Below the pieces are notes generated by a model. That model made no database searches. It was not told where the DNA came from and saw only the letters and a program-made list of their open reading frames with translations. The position numbers and the translations under genes are program-made. Shown here one piece after another: positions 1 to 7,674 of a stretch of DNA of 11,622 nucleotides. Source of the stretch: CADCTB01 sp036269435 (GTDB lineage: Bacteria > Actinomycetota > Acidimicrobiia > Acidimicrobiales > AC-14); assembly GCA_036269435.1 (NCBI GenBank), contig DATASA010000212.1:1-11622 (forward strand), given 5' to 3'. Positions within the stretch are counted from its first letter, which is position 1. Each line of letters opens with the position of its first letter.

Positions 1-197
1 GCCAGCGTCTGAAGGAGCCCCCAGGGGCCGGCCCGGTCCGGCCCGATCCGGCTCTGCATGTCCGAGATGACCTTGCGCTCGAACCAGACCATGAACAGCA
101 CGGCCACCATCAGGAAGGCGAAGACCACCAGCACCTTGACCGCCACGATCAGCAGCACGGCCAGGCTCATGCCGTTGGCGTAGAGCGGGTCGCCCAC
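1..197 (-). CDS. nuoH: NADH-quinone oxidoreductase subunit H, N-terminal fragment
   Basis: NuoH is the membrane subunit of complex I (ND1 homologue) that forms the floor of the quinone tunnel and links the peripheral arm to the proton-pumping arm. Only the first 65 complete codons are present; the gene runs off the left edge. The translation has a short polar N-terminus, one hydrophobic helix at about residues 10-38, then the conserved motif VWFERKVISDMQSRIGPDRA (residues 37-56) followed by GPWGLLQTLA, which is diagnostic for NuoH. The chosen start is GTG at 197-195. Its G is shared with the TAG stop of nuoG (TAGTG), and GGGAG at 213-209 is a plausible ribosome binding site 11 nt upstream. 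An in-frame ATG at 170-168 is an alternative, but it would remove residues that resemble the usual NuoH N-terminus. The identification is firm; the exact start is less so. Confidence 0.93.
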   Translation of the reverse strand, partial: MGDPLYANGMSLAVLLIVAVKVLVVFAFLMVAVLFMVWFERKVISDMQSRIGPDRAGPWGLLQTL

Positions 198-2908
198 TAC
201 TTCGACCGCTCCCGGCCCTGGTTCATCGTCTCGATCCGCACGTCCGTCACCGGTTGGCCGGCGTCGATCAGCTCGGCCGCGCCCTCGCCGGGCGCGTTGA
301 AGGCGAGCACGGCCGAGCCCCGCAGCACCCGGGAGTCGGCCGACGCGTCGAGGACGAGCGACGTGCGCGACGACGTGACGCGGACTCGCTCGCCGGTGGT
401 CAGGCCCAGCCGGCCGAGGTCGGCCGGGTTGACACGCAGGCAGGGCGCCTGGGCCAGGGCGGCGAGCGAGGGCGACCGCTGGACGAGCGTCCCCCCGTCG
501 TACAGGGACCGGGACGCCACGAGGCGGAGCGAGTAGGCGTCGACCGGCGGTGCCGGGCGGCTGGGCGGACCGGGCCGGAACCGCAGCAGCGGCGGGCGGT
601 CGCCGCTCGGGGCCGGGCCCGCGCCGGGGTCCGTCGCGGCGACCGCCGAAATCGGCGCGTCGGCGCGGGGTTGCAGGGGGGCGTCGGCGTCGGGCTCGTC
701 CTCGAGGACGGTCCGGCCCAGGTGGGCCTTGTTCGCCGCCACCTCGATGGCCTCGGTGGGCCGGTCGGTCTCCGACGGGCCGGAGCCGTCGAGCGGGACG
801 ACGACCCCGTCGCGGTACCCCGGCCTGGCCAGCAGCTGCGGGGTGACGCCGGCATACGAGGGAGCCAACCGTTCGATCTCGACCGCGATGTCGTCGAGCG
901 ACGAGAAGCCGAGGTCGGCGCCGAGCCGGGCGGCCAGATCAGCGGCGATCATCCAGTCCGGCCGCGCCGTCCCCGGCGCGGTGACCTTCTGGCCCAGGCG
1001 GCTGACGCGACCCTCGAGGTTGGTGGTGGTGCCGGGGCGCTCGCCGTAGCCCGCGGCCGGGAAGATGACGTCGGCGTCCGGGAAGGCCTGGCCGTCGCCG
1101 AAGAGGTCGACCACGACGCTGAACCCCACGCCCGACAGGGCGCCGCGGGCCAGGGCGCGGTCCGGGAAATCTGCCCCGGGGTCGGCCCCGACCAGCACCA
1201 GGGCCTGGATCCGCTTGTCCAGCGCAGCCTGAAGGACCTCGCCCGTGCCCATGCCGGCCGTCGTCGGGACCTGGCCCCACGCCCGGCTGAACCAGGCCCG
1301 GCCGTCGTCGAGCGACACCCGGCCGGGCAGCACGCCCGGTGCGAGCCCCATCTCCAGGGCACCGTGGACGTTGCCCCGCCGGAGCGCGGGAAGGAACGTG
1401 GCCGCGGGCAGCGCGTTCGACAGCACGCCCGCGGCGTCGGCCACCGTCTCCGCCCGCTCGGCCAGCGAGGGCCGGCCGAGCACGACGACGACGGAACCGG
1501 CCGCTCCCAGCAGCTCGGCCGCGGCGCCGATCTCGCCCGCCGACACGCCGCCGGCGCCGTCGTCGGGGACCCGCGTGGCGGCCAGGGCGCGGGCGACGGC
1601 CGCCACCTCGCCCGGGCGGTACTGCAGGCGGACGTCGGCGTGGCGGCTGAGCCCGGTGGGCTGCGGGGAGATCTCGATCAGCTTCAACCCGTGATCGACC
1701 GCGGCCTCCCGCAGCCGGAGGTACAGGACCGGCAGCTCCTCCTTGAGGTCGGGCCCGAGGAGGATGACGGCGTCGGCCGCGCAGGCCTCGTCGATGGTTG
1801 CCCTGGGCAGCCCGAGCACGACGTCGGCGGGCAGCCCGTCGCCCATCTGGCAGTCGACGTTGTCGGTGCCGATCACACCCTTGGCGAACTTGGCCCAGGC
1901 GTAGGCGTCCTCGTTGGCCAGCTCGGCGCCGCCGAGCACGCCGATCGCCTCCGGCCCGGACCCGTCGATGATGCGCCGCAAACCCTGGGCCGCGGCGTCG
2001 AGGGCCTCGTTCCAGCTCACCTCGACCAGCTCGTCACCCCGCCGCACCAGCGGCTGGCGGAGGCGGCCGGGGTTGTCGGTCAGCTCGTAGCCGAAGCGGC
2101 CCTTGTCGCACAGCCACCCGTGGTTGACGGGCTCGCTGTCGATCCCGAGGTGGCGGATCAGCCGGTTCTGCGAGGACTGCAGGGCCATCCGGCACCCCAC
2201 CGCGCAGGCGGTGCACGTCGACTCCACCACGTCGAGGTCCCACGGTCGGGCCTTGAACCGGTACGGCGTCGCGGTGAGGGCGCCGACCGGGCAGATCTGG
2301 ACGATGTTGCCGCTGAAGTTCGAGGTGAACGGCCGCTCCGGGAAGATGTTGACCTCGGTGCCGTCGGCCCGGCCGATGAAGTCGATCATGGCGTCACCGG
2401 CCACCTCGTCGGCGAAGCGGGTGCAGCGCGAGCACTGGATGCACCGCTCCCGGTCGAGGGCGACCAGCGGGTTGATCGGGATGGGCTTGGCCCAGTGGCG
2501 CTTCTCCTCGACGAAGCGGCTCTCGCCCGGGCCGAAGGCGAACGTCTGGTCCTGCAGCGGGCACTCGCCGCCCCGGTCGCAGACCGGGCAGTCGAGCGGG
2601 TGGTTGATGAGGAGGAACTCGAGCACGCCGTCCTGGGCCTTCTTGACCTTGGGCGACGTGGTGACGATCTCCTGGCCGTCGGCGACCGGGACGTAGCAGG
2701 CCGGCATGAGGGCGAAGCCGCGCGGCCCCTTGACCTCGACCAGGCACATCCGGCACATGCCGACCGGGCGCATCCGGGGGTGCCAGCAGAACCGGGGGAT
2801 GTAGACGCCCCCCCGCTCGGCGGCGGCGATGACCATCTCGCCGGGCTTGGCCTCGATGACCTTGCCGTCGACTGTGATCCGCGGGGGCCCGGCCGGCTCA
2901 TCGGCCAA
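197..2908 (-). CDS. nuoG: NADH-quinone oxidoreductase subunit G (Fe-S / molybdopterin-like subunit)
   Basis: Largest hydrophilic subunit of complex I; it carries electrons from NuoF/NuoE towards the quinone-side clusters. At 903 residues it is normal for the long bacterial form. The N-terminal 2Fe-2S ferredoxin domain has Cys41, 52, 55 and 71 (N1b). His103 with Cys107, 110 and 116 matches the His-Cys3 cluster N5. Cys156, 159, 162 and 206 match N4. Cys232, 235, 239 and 267 match the optional off-pathway cluster N7. A molybdopterin-oxidoreductase-like domain follows to about 735, then an Ala/Pro/Asp-rich linker (736-792) and a C-terminal dinucleotide-binding-like domain (793-903) beginning near RSLYDGGTLVQ. 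The start is TTG at 2908-2906, overlapping the end of nuoF by 11 nt. A strong purine-rich site, AAGGAAGGGG at 2927-2918, lies 9 nt upstream and no better in-frame start precedes the ferredoxin domain. The stop overlaps the nuoH start. A formate dehydrogenase is unlikely given this N-terminal cluster set and the nuo neighbours. Confidence 0.96.
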   Translation of the reverse strand: MADEPAGPPRITVDGKVIEAKPGEMVIAAAERGGVYIPRFCWHPRMRPVGMCRMCLVEVKGPRGFALMPACYVPVADGQEIVTTSPKVKKAQDGVLEFLLINHPLDCPVCDRGGECPLQDQTFAFGPGESRFVEEKRHWAKPIPINPLVALDRERCIQCSRCTRFADEVAGDAMIDFIGRADGTEVNIFPERPFTSNFSGNIVQICPVGALTATPYRFKARPWDLDVVESTCTACAVGCRMALQSSQNRLIRHLGIDSEPVNHGWLCDKGRFGYELTDNPGRLRQPLVRRGDELVEVSWNEALDAAAQGLRRIIDGSGPEAIGVLGGAELANEDAYAWAKFAKGVIGTDNVDCQMGDGLPADVVLGLPRATIDEACAADAVILLGPDLKEELPVLYLRLREAAVDHGLKLIEISPQPTGLSRHADVRLQYRPGEVAAVARALAATRVPDDGAGGVSAGEIGAAAELLGAAGSVVVVLGRPSLAERAETVADAAGVLSNALPAATFLPALRRGNVHGALEMGLAPGVLPGRVSLDDGRAWFSRAWGQVPTTAGMGTGEVLQAALDKRIQALVLVGADPGADFPDRALARGALSGVGFSVVVDLFGDGQAFPDADVIFPAAGYGERPGTTTNLEGRVSRLGQKVTAPGTARPDWMIAADLAARLGADLGFSSLDDIAVEIERLAPSYAGVTPQLLARPGYRDGVVVPLDGSGPSETDRPTEAIEVAANKAHLGRTVLEDEPDADAPLQPRADAPISAVAATDPGAGPAPSGDRPPLLRFRPGPPSRPAPPVDAYSLRLVASRSLYDGGTLVQRSPSLAALAQAPCLRVNPADLGRLGLTTGERVRVTSSRTSLVLDASADSRVLRGSAVLAFNAPGEGAAELIDAGQPVTDVRIETMNQGRERSK

Positions 2909-4202
2909 AGGGGCACGCCCCTTCCTTGATGTGCACGAGGAACTCGTCGCGGAACATCTTGATGCCGGCGACGATGGAGCTGGGGATGGACGGGCCGAGC
3001 ACGCAGATCGTCGTCTTCTGCGGGGGCCAGCTCAGGCCCGGGGCGATGTTGTCGCACACGTCGAGCAGCAGGTCCAGGTCCGATTCGCGACCCTGCCCCA
3101 GCTCGATGCGGCGCATGATCTTGTCGAGCCAGCCCCCGCCCTCGCGGCACGGCGTGCACTGCCCGCAGGACTCCCGGTGGAAGAAGCGGGTGATGCGCCA
3201 GGCGGCCCGGACCATGCAGGTGGTGTCGTCCATGGCGACGACCGACCCCGACCCGAGCATGGAGCCGGCCTTGCCCACCGCGTCCTGGTCGAGAGCCATG
3301 TCGAGCTGATCGGGGCCGAACCACGGCGCCGACACCCCGCCCGGCACGAACGCCTTCAGCTGGTTGTCGTTCCGGATGCCGCCGCCCAGCTTCGGGTCGT
3401 ACATCAGGTCGCGGAAGGTGGTCTTGGCCATCTCGATCTCGTAGTTGGCCGGGCGCTTCACGTGGCCCGACACCGAGAAGAGCCGGGTCCCCGCCGACCG
3501 GCCGATGCCGAGGGCGGCGAAGGCGGCGCCCCCGTTGGTCACGATCCACGGCAGGTTGGAGACCGTCTCGACGTTGTTGACGATGGTCGGCGCCCGGTAC
3601 AGGCCGATGGCGGCCGGAAAGTACGGCGGCTTGTCGCGCGGGTAGCCCCGCTTGCCTTCGAGGCTCTCGAGCAGGGCCGTTTCCTCGCCGCAGATGTAGG
3701 CGCCGGCGCCGGGGTGGACCACCAGGTCGATGGAGAAGTTCGACCCGAGGATGTTGCGGCCGACGGCGCCGAAGGCGTACGCCTCGTTCAGGGCGGCGGT
3801 GAGGCGCTCGATGCCCAGGGCGAACTCACCCCTGACGAAGATGAAAGCCTGGCTGGCGCCCACCGCGTAGGCGCAGATGAGGGTGCCCTCGATGATCTGG
3901 TGGGGATCGGCCTCCAGGAGCATGTGGTCCTTGAAGGTGCACGGCTCGCTCTCGTCGCCGTTGATGACGAGGTAGACCGGCTCGGCCTTGCGCAGCATCC
4001 CCCACTTCTTGCCGGCTTCGAACCCGGCGCCGCCGCGGCCCAGCAGGTTGGCGGTGAGCACCTCCTGGCCGACCTCGGACGGATCCATGGTCAGGGCCTT
4101 GCGCAGGCCGTCGTACCCGCCGTTCTCCAGATAGGCCCGCAACGTCCAGGACTGCGGGACGCCGATCCGGGCGGTCACGATCGGTGCAGCGTCGGTGATC
4201 AC
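2898..4202 (-). CDS. nuoF: NADH-quinone oxidoreductase subunit F (NADH/FMN-binding)
   Basis: NuoF is the NADH-oxidising flavoprotein at the tip of the cytoplasmic arm of complex I: NADH reduces FMN and electrons pass to cluster N3. The 434-residue protein has the Gly-rich nucleotide motif GRGGAGFEAG (55-64), the flavin-site motif NGDESEP (81-87) and GAYICGEETALLESLEGKRG (167-186). An SLBB-type middle region follows, then the N3 4Fe-4S ligands Cys346, Cys349 and Cys352 (CGQCTPC), with Cys400 (TTIC) as the fourth. The C-terminal ACPFGR resembles the CPF tail seen in actinobacterial NuoF. The start is GTG at 4202-4200, overlapping the nuoE stop as GTGA (4 nt), with AGGA at 4215-4212 as a weak binding site 9 nt upstream. 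A minor oddity is Cys88 directly after SEP, where many homologues have Gly. Soluble hydrogenase or formate dehydrogenase diaphorase subunits are related, but the neighbouring nuoE, nuoG and nuoH settle the call. Confidence 0.97.
   Translation of the reverse strand: MITDAAPIVTARIGVPQSWTLRAYLENGGYDGLRKALTMDPSEVGQEVLTANLLGRGGAGFEAGKKWGMLRKAEPVYLVINGDESEPCTFKDHMLLEADPHQIIEGTLICAYAVGASQAFIFVRGEFALGIERLTAALNEAYAFGAVGRNILGSNFSIDLVVHPGAGAYICGEETALLESLEGKRGYPRDKPPYFPAAIGLYRAPTIVNNVETVSNLPWIVTNGGAAFAALGIGRSAGTRLFSVSGHVKRPANYEIEMAKTTFRDLMYDPKLGGGIRNDNQLKAFVPGGVSAPWFGPDQLDMALDQDAVGKAGSMLGSGSVVAMDDTTCMVRAAWRITRFFHRESCGQCTPCREGGGWLDKIMRRIELGQGRESDLDLLLDVCDNIAPGLSWPPQKTTICVLGPSIPSSIVAGIKMFRDEFLVHIKEGACPFGR
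2918..2927 (-). promoter_or_regulatory. Ribosome binding site deciding the TTG start of nuoG
   Basis: Read on the minus strand, AAGGAAGGGG lies inside the last codons of nuoF and is 9 nt upstream of TTG 2908-2906. It is among the clearest Shine-Dalgarno-like sequences in the window. It supports the rare TTG start, since the only nearby ATG (2902-2900 region) is out of frame. The placement suggests translational coupling of nuoG to nuoF. Confidence 0.7.
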
Positions 4203-4804
4203 GCGGGGGCGTCCTGGGGCGACCTGCCCCCGGGGTCGTCGCCTGCTTCAGCCGGCGCGCCGGCCGTGAGCCCGACCCGGCGACGGACGCGGCACAGGGT
4301 GCCGTGGGGCGGCACGTCGTCAGCCAGGCGCCCGGCGGCGAGATCGTCGACGAGCTGGTCGAAGTCGGCGTTCGACACGTTGCCGAAGAACCGCCAGTTC
4401 ACCGCCAGGCAGGGAGCCGCACCGCAGAAGGCGATGCACTCGACCTCCTCCAGGGTGAACTCGCCGTCCGCCGTCGTGGCCCCCGCGGCCACGCCCAGCG
4501 TGGCCTCGGCGTGCTCCAGCAGCTCCTCGGCCCCGTTCAGCATGCAGGCCAGGTTGGTGCAGATCGACACGAGGTGACGGCCCACCGGGTGGGTGAAGAG
4601 CATGTCGTAGAAGCTGGCCGTGCCGTAGACCTCGGCCGGGTCGAGCTCCAGCAGCTCGGCGACGTGGGCCATGCCGTCCGGCGTGAGCCAGCCGTCCTGC
4701 TCCTGGGCGATGTGCAGGATGGGTATGAGCGCGGAACGAGACTGCGGGTACAGGGCGACGAGCTGGCGGGCCCGCTGGAGGTTCTCAGCCGTCAGCCGGG
4801 CCAT
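4199..4804 (-). CDS. nuoE: NADH-quinone oxidoreductase subunit E (24 kDa-type 2Fe-2S subunit)
   Basis: Small thioredoxin-fold subunit that packs against NuoF and holds the 2Fe-2S cluster N1a. The 201-residue protein opens with the helical region common to the family (residues 1-60, including AEVYGTASFYDML at 57-69). It carries the four ligands Cys82, Cys87, Cys123 and Cys127 in the C-x4-C ... C-x3-C arrangement; Cys132 is additional. Residues from about 176 onward form an Ala/Gly/Pro-rich tail beyond the conserved fold. The start is ATG at 4804-4802. Upstream in frame there is no ATG, GTG or TTG before the TAG at 4849-4847, so the start is well constrained although no clear ribosome binding site precedes it. 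This is the first gene of the left-hand nuo block, and its 3' end overlaps nuoF by 4 nt, so E-F-G-H should be co-transcribed from the region 4805-5001 unless read-through occurs from the right. Confidence 0.95.
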   Translation of the reverse strand: MARLTAENLQRARQLVALYPQSRSALIPILHIAQEQDGWLTPDGMAHVAELLELDPAEVYGTASFYDMLFTHPVGRHLVSICTNLACMLNGAEELLEHAEATLGVAAGATTADGEFTLEEVECIAFCGAAPCLAVNWRFFGNVSNADFDQLVDDLAAGRLADDVPPHGTLCRVRRRVGLTAGAPAEAGDDPGGRSPQDAPA

Positions 4805-4843
4805 CAGCGCCCGTGTGCGAGCCGAGGCCTGTCCATCGGCCGA

Positions 4844-4849
4844 ACCCTA
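4844..4849 (-). promoter_or_regulatory. Candidate -10 element for nuoEFGH
   Basis: TAGGGT, read on the minus strand, fits the actinobacterial TANNNT -10 pattern and would give a leader of about 30 nt before the nuoE ATG at 4804. No matching -35 is evident, and a TANNNT hexamer can occur by chance, so this is only a candidate. Confidence 0.25.
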
Positions 4850-4872
4850 GCGCGGCGGACTGCCGGCACCGT

Positions 4873-4886
4873 GAGTGAAACCACTC
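4873..4886. promoter_or_regulatory. Inverted repeat, possible operator
   Basis: GAGTG, 4-nt spacer AAAC, CACTC: a perfect 5-bp dyad lying between the two divergent gene sets and upstream of both candidate -10 elements. It stands out because it is less GC-rich than its surroundings. It could be a small repressor or activator site; the arms are short and chance cannot be excluded. Confidence 0.25.
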
Positions 4887-4959
4887 CTTCGCAGCGCGGG
4901 CTCGATCCGGGTTCACGCCGCGCCGGCTCATGTTTCGGCCGGCAATCTCGGGTGGGTAG

Positions 4960-4965
4960 TACCGT
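4960..4965 (+). promoter_or_regulatory. Candidate -10 element for the transporter operon
   Basis: TACCGT fits TANNNT and would place a transcript start near 4972, about 30 nt before the ATG at 5002. No good -35 is seen at the expected distance. An overlapping alternative is TAGTAC at 4957-4962. Confidence 0.25.
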
Positions 4966-5001
4966 CGCCCGGCAACAGCGATTCCGGGGGGAACTGCAAA
5001 A

Positions 5002-6696
5002 ATGAAGAAGCGCCTCTTCATGGCCGTCCTGGCCATGATGGTCGTCGCCACCGGCTGCGGCGGCGGCAAGAAGGGTTCCTCCGACGCCGGCGGCGCCACG
5101 GACACCTCCACGACGGTCGCCGGCACACCCCAGCCCGTCCGTGGCGGGACGCTCGTCGTGGCCATCGGCTCCGACCCGGGCAGCCTCAACCCCGCGGTGA
5201 CGTCGTCGGGCGTGGTCCACCCGGCCTCGGAGATGATGTTCAACGGGCTCGTCGGCTGGGGGCCCGACGGCAAGATCGCTCCCGAGCTGGCCACCAAGTG
5301 GTCGATCGAGGACAACGGGGCGACCTACCGCTTCACCCTGCGCGACGGCGTCAAGTGGCACGACGGCCAGCCCTTCACCTCCGACGACGTCAAGTTCACC
5401 TTCGAGAAGGCCCTGCTGCCCTTCCACTCCCGGACCAAGGCCTCCATGGGCAGCGCCGGCCTCACCCTCGACGCCCCCGACCCGCTCACCATCGTCTTCC
5501 ACTTCCCGCAGCCCTACGCGCCACTGCTGCAGCAGCTGAACGTCACCGAGGCGCCGATCATCCCCAAGCACGTCTACGAGAGCTGCGCCGACATCTCCAC
5601 CGTCGCCGGCTGCCCGGCCAACAAGACCCCCATCGGCACCGGGCCCTTCAAGCTCGACTCGTACTCGATCAACGAGATCCGGATGTCGAGGAACCCGGAC
5701 TACTTCCGGGCCGGCGAGCCGTACCTCGACGGCCTGGTCGAGCGGGTCATCCCCGACCCGGAGACCCAGGTGCTGGCGCTGGAGAACAAGGAGGTCGACT
5801 GGCTCGGGAGCGTCCCCGGCCCGGACATCGCCCGCATCACCAAGAACAGCGCCCTCGACACCGCTCCCGCGCCGCGGGGCTCGGGCGGCGGCAACTGCAT
5901 CATGACCGCCATCTTCAACATGAAGCCGCCCGCCGGGCGCACCCCGTTCTTCACCGACCTGCGGGTACGCCAGGCGGTGTGGGCGGCGGTGAACCGCCAG
6001 CAGGCCTTTCAGAACGTCCTCTTCGGGCAGGGCAAGGTGGCCGACGCCCCCATCCACAGCGGCATCGTCTTCGCCCACGCCACCGGGCTGTCCCTCCCCA
6101 CGTTCGACCCGGCGCGCGCCGCCACCCTGCTGGACTCGGCGGGCTGGAAGCAGGAGTCCAAGGGGGCGACGCGGGTGGCCCGTGGGGTCCCCAACGTGCC
6201 CGACGGCACGGAGTTCAAGATCGACTGGCATGGCTTCTCCGGCGACCAGACCACCTACGGCGAGCAGCTCCGCGCGCAGCTCAAGGACGTCGGCATCGAC
6301 GTCACCGTGAAGACCGAGGACAACGCCACCCTGGCCACCAACGTCTTCACCAAGCGGGACTTCGACCTGTCGGCCGCGTCCTACTGCAACGGTGACGACC
6401 CGGAGATCGGCGTGCGCCGGCAGTACGACTCGAAGCAGATCGGCTCCACCGCCTTCAGCAACGGCGCCGGCTACAGCAACCCGCAGGTCGACACCCTCCT
6501 GGACCAGGGCGCCCGGGAGGCCGACCCGGCCAAGCGGGCGCCGATCTACCGCCAGATCCAGGAGATCGCGGTGCACGACCTGCCGTACATCTGGCTGGCC
6601 GAAACAGTGAGCCTGCGGGCCTTCAACGCCAACTGCAGCGGTTTCAACCAGGAGAACACCGGGCTGTTCGCCGAGGCTGCCTTCTGTAAGAAGTAG
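5002..6696 (+). CDS. Peptide/nickel-type ABC transporter substrate-binding lipoprotein
   Basis: Extracytoplasmic solute receptor of the SBP_bac_5 (peptide/oligopeptide/nickel) family, 564 residues, expected to be lipid-anchored outside the cell membrane and to hand its ligand to the two permeases downstream. The N-terminus is a lipoprotein signal: basic KKR at 2-4, a hydrophobic stretch to residue 15, and a lipobox ending ATGC with Cys19 as the modified residue. A Gly/Ser/Thr linker (20-47) follows. The mature domain starts at RGGTLVVA (48-55). Family landmarks include the region PELATKWSIEDNGATYRFTL (94-113), RDGVKWHDGQPFTSDDV (114-130), IGTGPFKL (211-218) and VRQAVWAAVNR (322-332). Six further cysteines (195, 204, 299, 462, 545, 562) are unusual in number. 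The ATG at 5002 is preceded by GGGGGGAA about 8 nt upstream. The ligand cannot be read from the sequence: dipeptides, oligopeptides, sugars and metal chelates are all carried by this family. Confidence 0.92.
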   Translation: MKKRLFMAVLAMMVVATGCGGGKKGSSDAGGATDTSTTVAGTPQPVRGGTLVVAIGSDPGSLNPAVTSSGVVHPASEMMFNGLVGWGPDGKIAPELATKWSIEDNGATYRFTLRDGVKWHDGQPFTSDDVKFTFEKALLPFHSRTKASMGSAGLTLDAPDPLTIVFHFPQPYAPLLQQLNVTEAPIIPKHVYESCADISTVAGCPANKTPIGTGPFKLDSYSINEIRMSRNPDYFRAGEPYLDGLVERVIPDPETQVLALENKEVDWLGSVPGPDIARITKNSALDTAPAPRGSGGGNCIMTAIFNMKPPAGRTPFFTDLRVRQAVWAAVNRQQAFQNVLFGQGKVADAPIHSGIVFAHATGLSLPTFDPARAATLLDSAGWKQESKGATRVARGVPNVPDGTEFKIDWHGFSGDQTTYGEQLRAQLKDVGIDVTVKTEDNATLATNVFTKRDFDLSAASYCNGDDPEIGVRRQYDSKQIGSTAFSNGAGYSNPQVDTLLDQGAREADPAKRAPIYRQIQEIAVHDLPYIWLAETVSLRAFNANCSGFNQENTGLFAEAAFCKK

Positions 6697-6708
6697 CACC
6701 GGCGCCAC

Positions 6709-7674
6709 GTGACCTGGCGATACGTCGTCCGCCGGCTGCTGCAGGTGCTGCCGGCAGTGGCGAGCATCCTGGTCGTGACGTTCGCCATCGTCCACGCCGC
6801 GCCGGGCGATCCAGTGGTCGCGGTGGCGGGCGAGAACGGCGACAAGGCCTACTACGACTTCATGCGGGCCAAGTTCGGGCTCGACCGGCCGCTGCCGGCC
6901 CAGTTCCTCACGTACTCGACGGACGTCCTGCGCGGCGACCTCGGCGTCTCCTACGTGCAGGGCGAACGCGTCTCGACCCTGATCGCCGAGCGGGTCCCGG
7001 CGACGCTGTTGCTGATGGGGACCGCGCTCGTCGCGTCGACGCTCGGCGGCATCGTGCTCGGTGCCCTCGCGGCGCGCCGGCCGTTCGGCCCCTTCGACCT
7101 CACGGTCAGCACCGTCGCCCTGATCGGCTACGCCCTGCCGGTGTTCTGGATGGCCCAGCTGGCCATGCTCACCATCGCCTTCCGCACCGGCTGGTTCCCC
7201 ATCCAGGGGATGACCACGGCCCGGGCCACCTACGCCGGCCTGGCCCACTGGGCCGACGTCGGCCGCCACCTGGCCCTGCCCGCCCTGGTCCTGGCCGCCT
7301 CCGAGATCGCCCTGGTGACCCGCATCGCCCGCACCGGGATCCTGACCGAGATGCGCCAGGACTACGTGCGCGTGGCCGAGTCCAAGGGGCTGTCGGCCTC
7401 GGGCGCCCTGGTGCACCACGCGCTGCGCAACGCCCTGCTGCCGATCGTCACCGTCGTCGGCAGCCGCATCGGCTTCCTGTTCTCCGGGGCGGTGCTCGTG
7501 GAGACCGTCTTCGGCTGGCCCGGCCTCGGCCGGCTCGTCCTGTCCGCAGCCCAGACCCGGGACCATCCGGTGCTGCTGGGGATGGTGCTGCTCGTGGCCT
7601 TCAGCCTGGTGCTGTCCAACCTGCTCACCGACCTCCTGTACGCCCGTGTCGATCCCCGCATCCGCTACCGCTGA
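6709..7674 (+). CDS. ABC transporter permease, DppB/OppB type
   Basis: First membrane subunit of the importer, 321 residues, typical for DppB/OppB. It has an N-terminal signal-anchor-like helix (9-30) and a periplasmic-type loop containing KFGLDRPLPAQF (55-66). Further hydrophobic segments lie at roughly 99-121, 132-156, 188-207, 242-267 and 288-311, giving six in all. The conserved EAA-type loop that contacts the ATPase is at about 217-248 (QDYVRVAESKG followed by LRNALLPIV). The C-terminus YARVDPRIRYR is typical of the family. The GTG start at 6709 comes 12 nt after the lipoprotein gene stop, with only a weak purine run (GTAAGAAG, just before the stop) as a possible binding site. It belongs to one operon with the genes on either side. 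Confidence 0.93.
   Translation: MTWRYVVRRLLQVLPAVASILVVTFAIVHAAPGDPVVAVAGENGDKAYYDFMRAKFGLDRPLPAQFLTYSTDVLRGDLGVSYVQGERVSTLIAERVPATLLLMGTALVASTLGGIVLGALAARRPFGPFDLTVSTVALIGYALPVFWMAQLAMLTIAFRTGWFPIQGMTTARATYAGLAHWADVGRHLALPALVLAASEIALVTRIARTGILTEMRQDYVRVAESKGLSASGALVHHALRNALLPIVTVVGSRIGFLFSGAVLVETVFGWPGLGRLVLSAAQTRDHPVLLGMVLLVAFSLVLSNLLTDLLYARVDPRIRYR

Larger units (their letters stand above)
4805..5001. promoter_or_regulatory. Divergent intergenic region between nuoE and the transporter operon
   Basis: This 197-bp region must hold the control signals for both nuoEFGH (minus) and the transporter operon (plus). Visible candidates are a TANNNT -10-like TAGGGT on the minus strand at 4849-4844 (about 40 nt before nuoE), a TACCGT on the plus strand at 4960-4965 (about 37 nt before the lipoprotein gene), and a 14-bp dyad at 4873-4886. 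No convincing -35 boxes lie at 16-18 bp from either -10. The transporter gene has a GGGGGGAA stretch at 4986-4993 as its ribosome binding site. I see no small gene here. Confidence 0.5.

Noticed and set aside
254..2929. Very long open frame (891 codons) on the plus strand across nuoG, and a similar one at 2829-4577 across nuoF/nuoE
   Set aside because: They are antisense to well-supported nuo genes. The translations are low-complexity, Arg/Gly/Ala/Asp/His-rich and without domains. This is the usual artefact of strong G/C bias at third codon positions, which removes stop codons on the opposite strand.
197..4804. NuoEFG-like genes as a soluble formate dehydrogenase or hydrogenase diaphorase instead of complex I
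   Set aside because: nuoH follows nuoG in overlap, nuoC and nuoD are nearby, and NuoG has the complex I cluster set. No formate dehydrogenase catalytic subunit or hydrogenase Ni-site motif is present.
4850..4923. Inverted repeat GCGCGGCG (4850-4857) with CGCCGCGC (4916-4923)
   Set aside because: The arms are 8 bp of pure G/C separated by 58 bp. In a sequence of this composition such matches are expected by chance, and nothing else supports a looping site.
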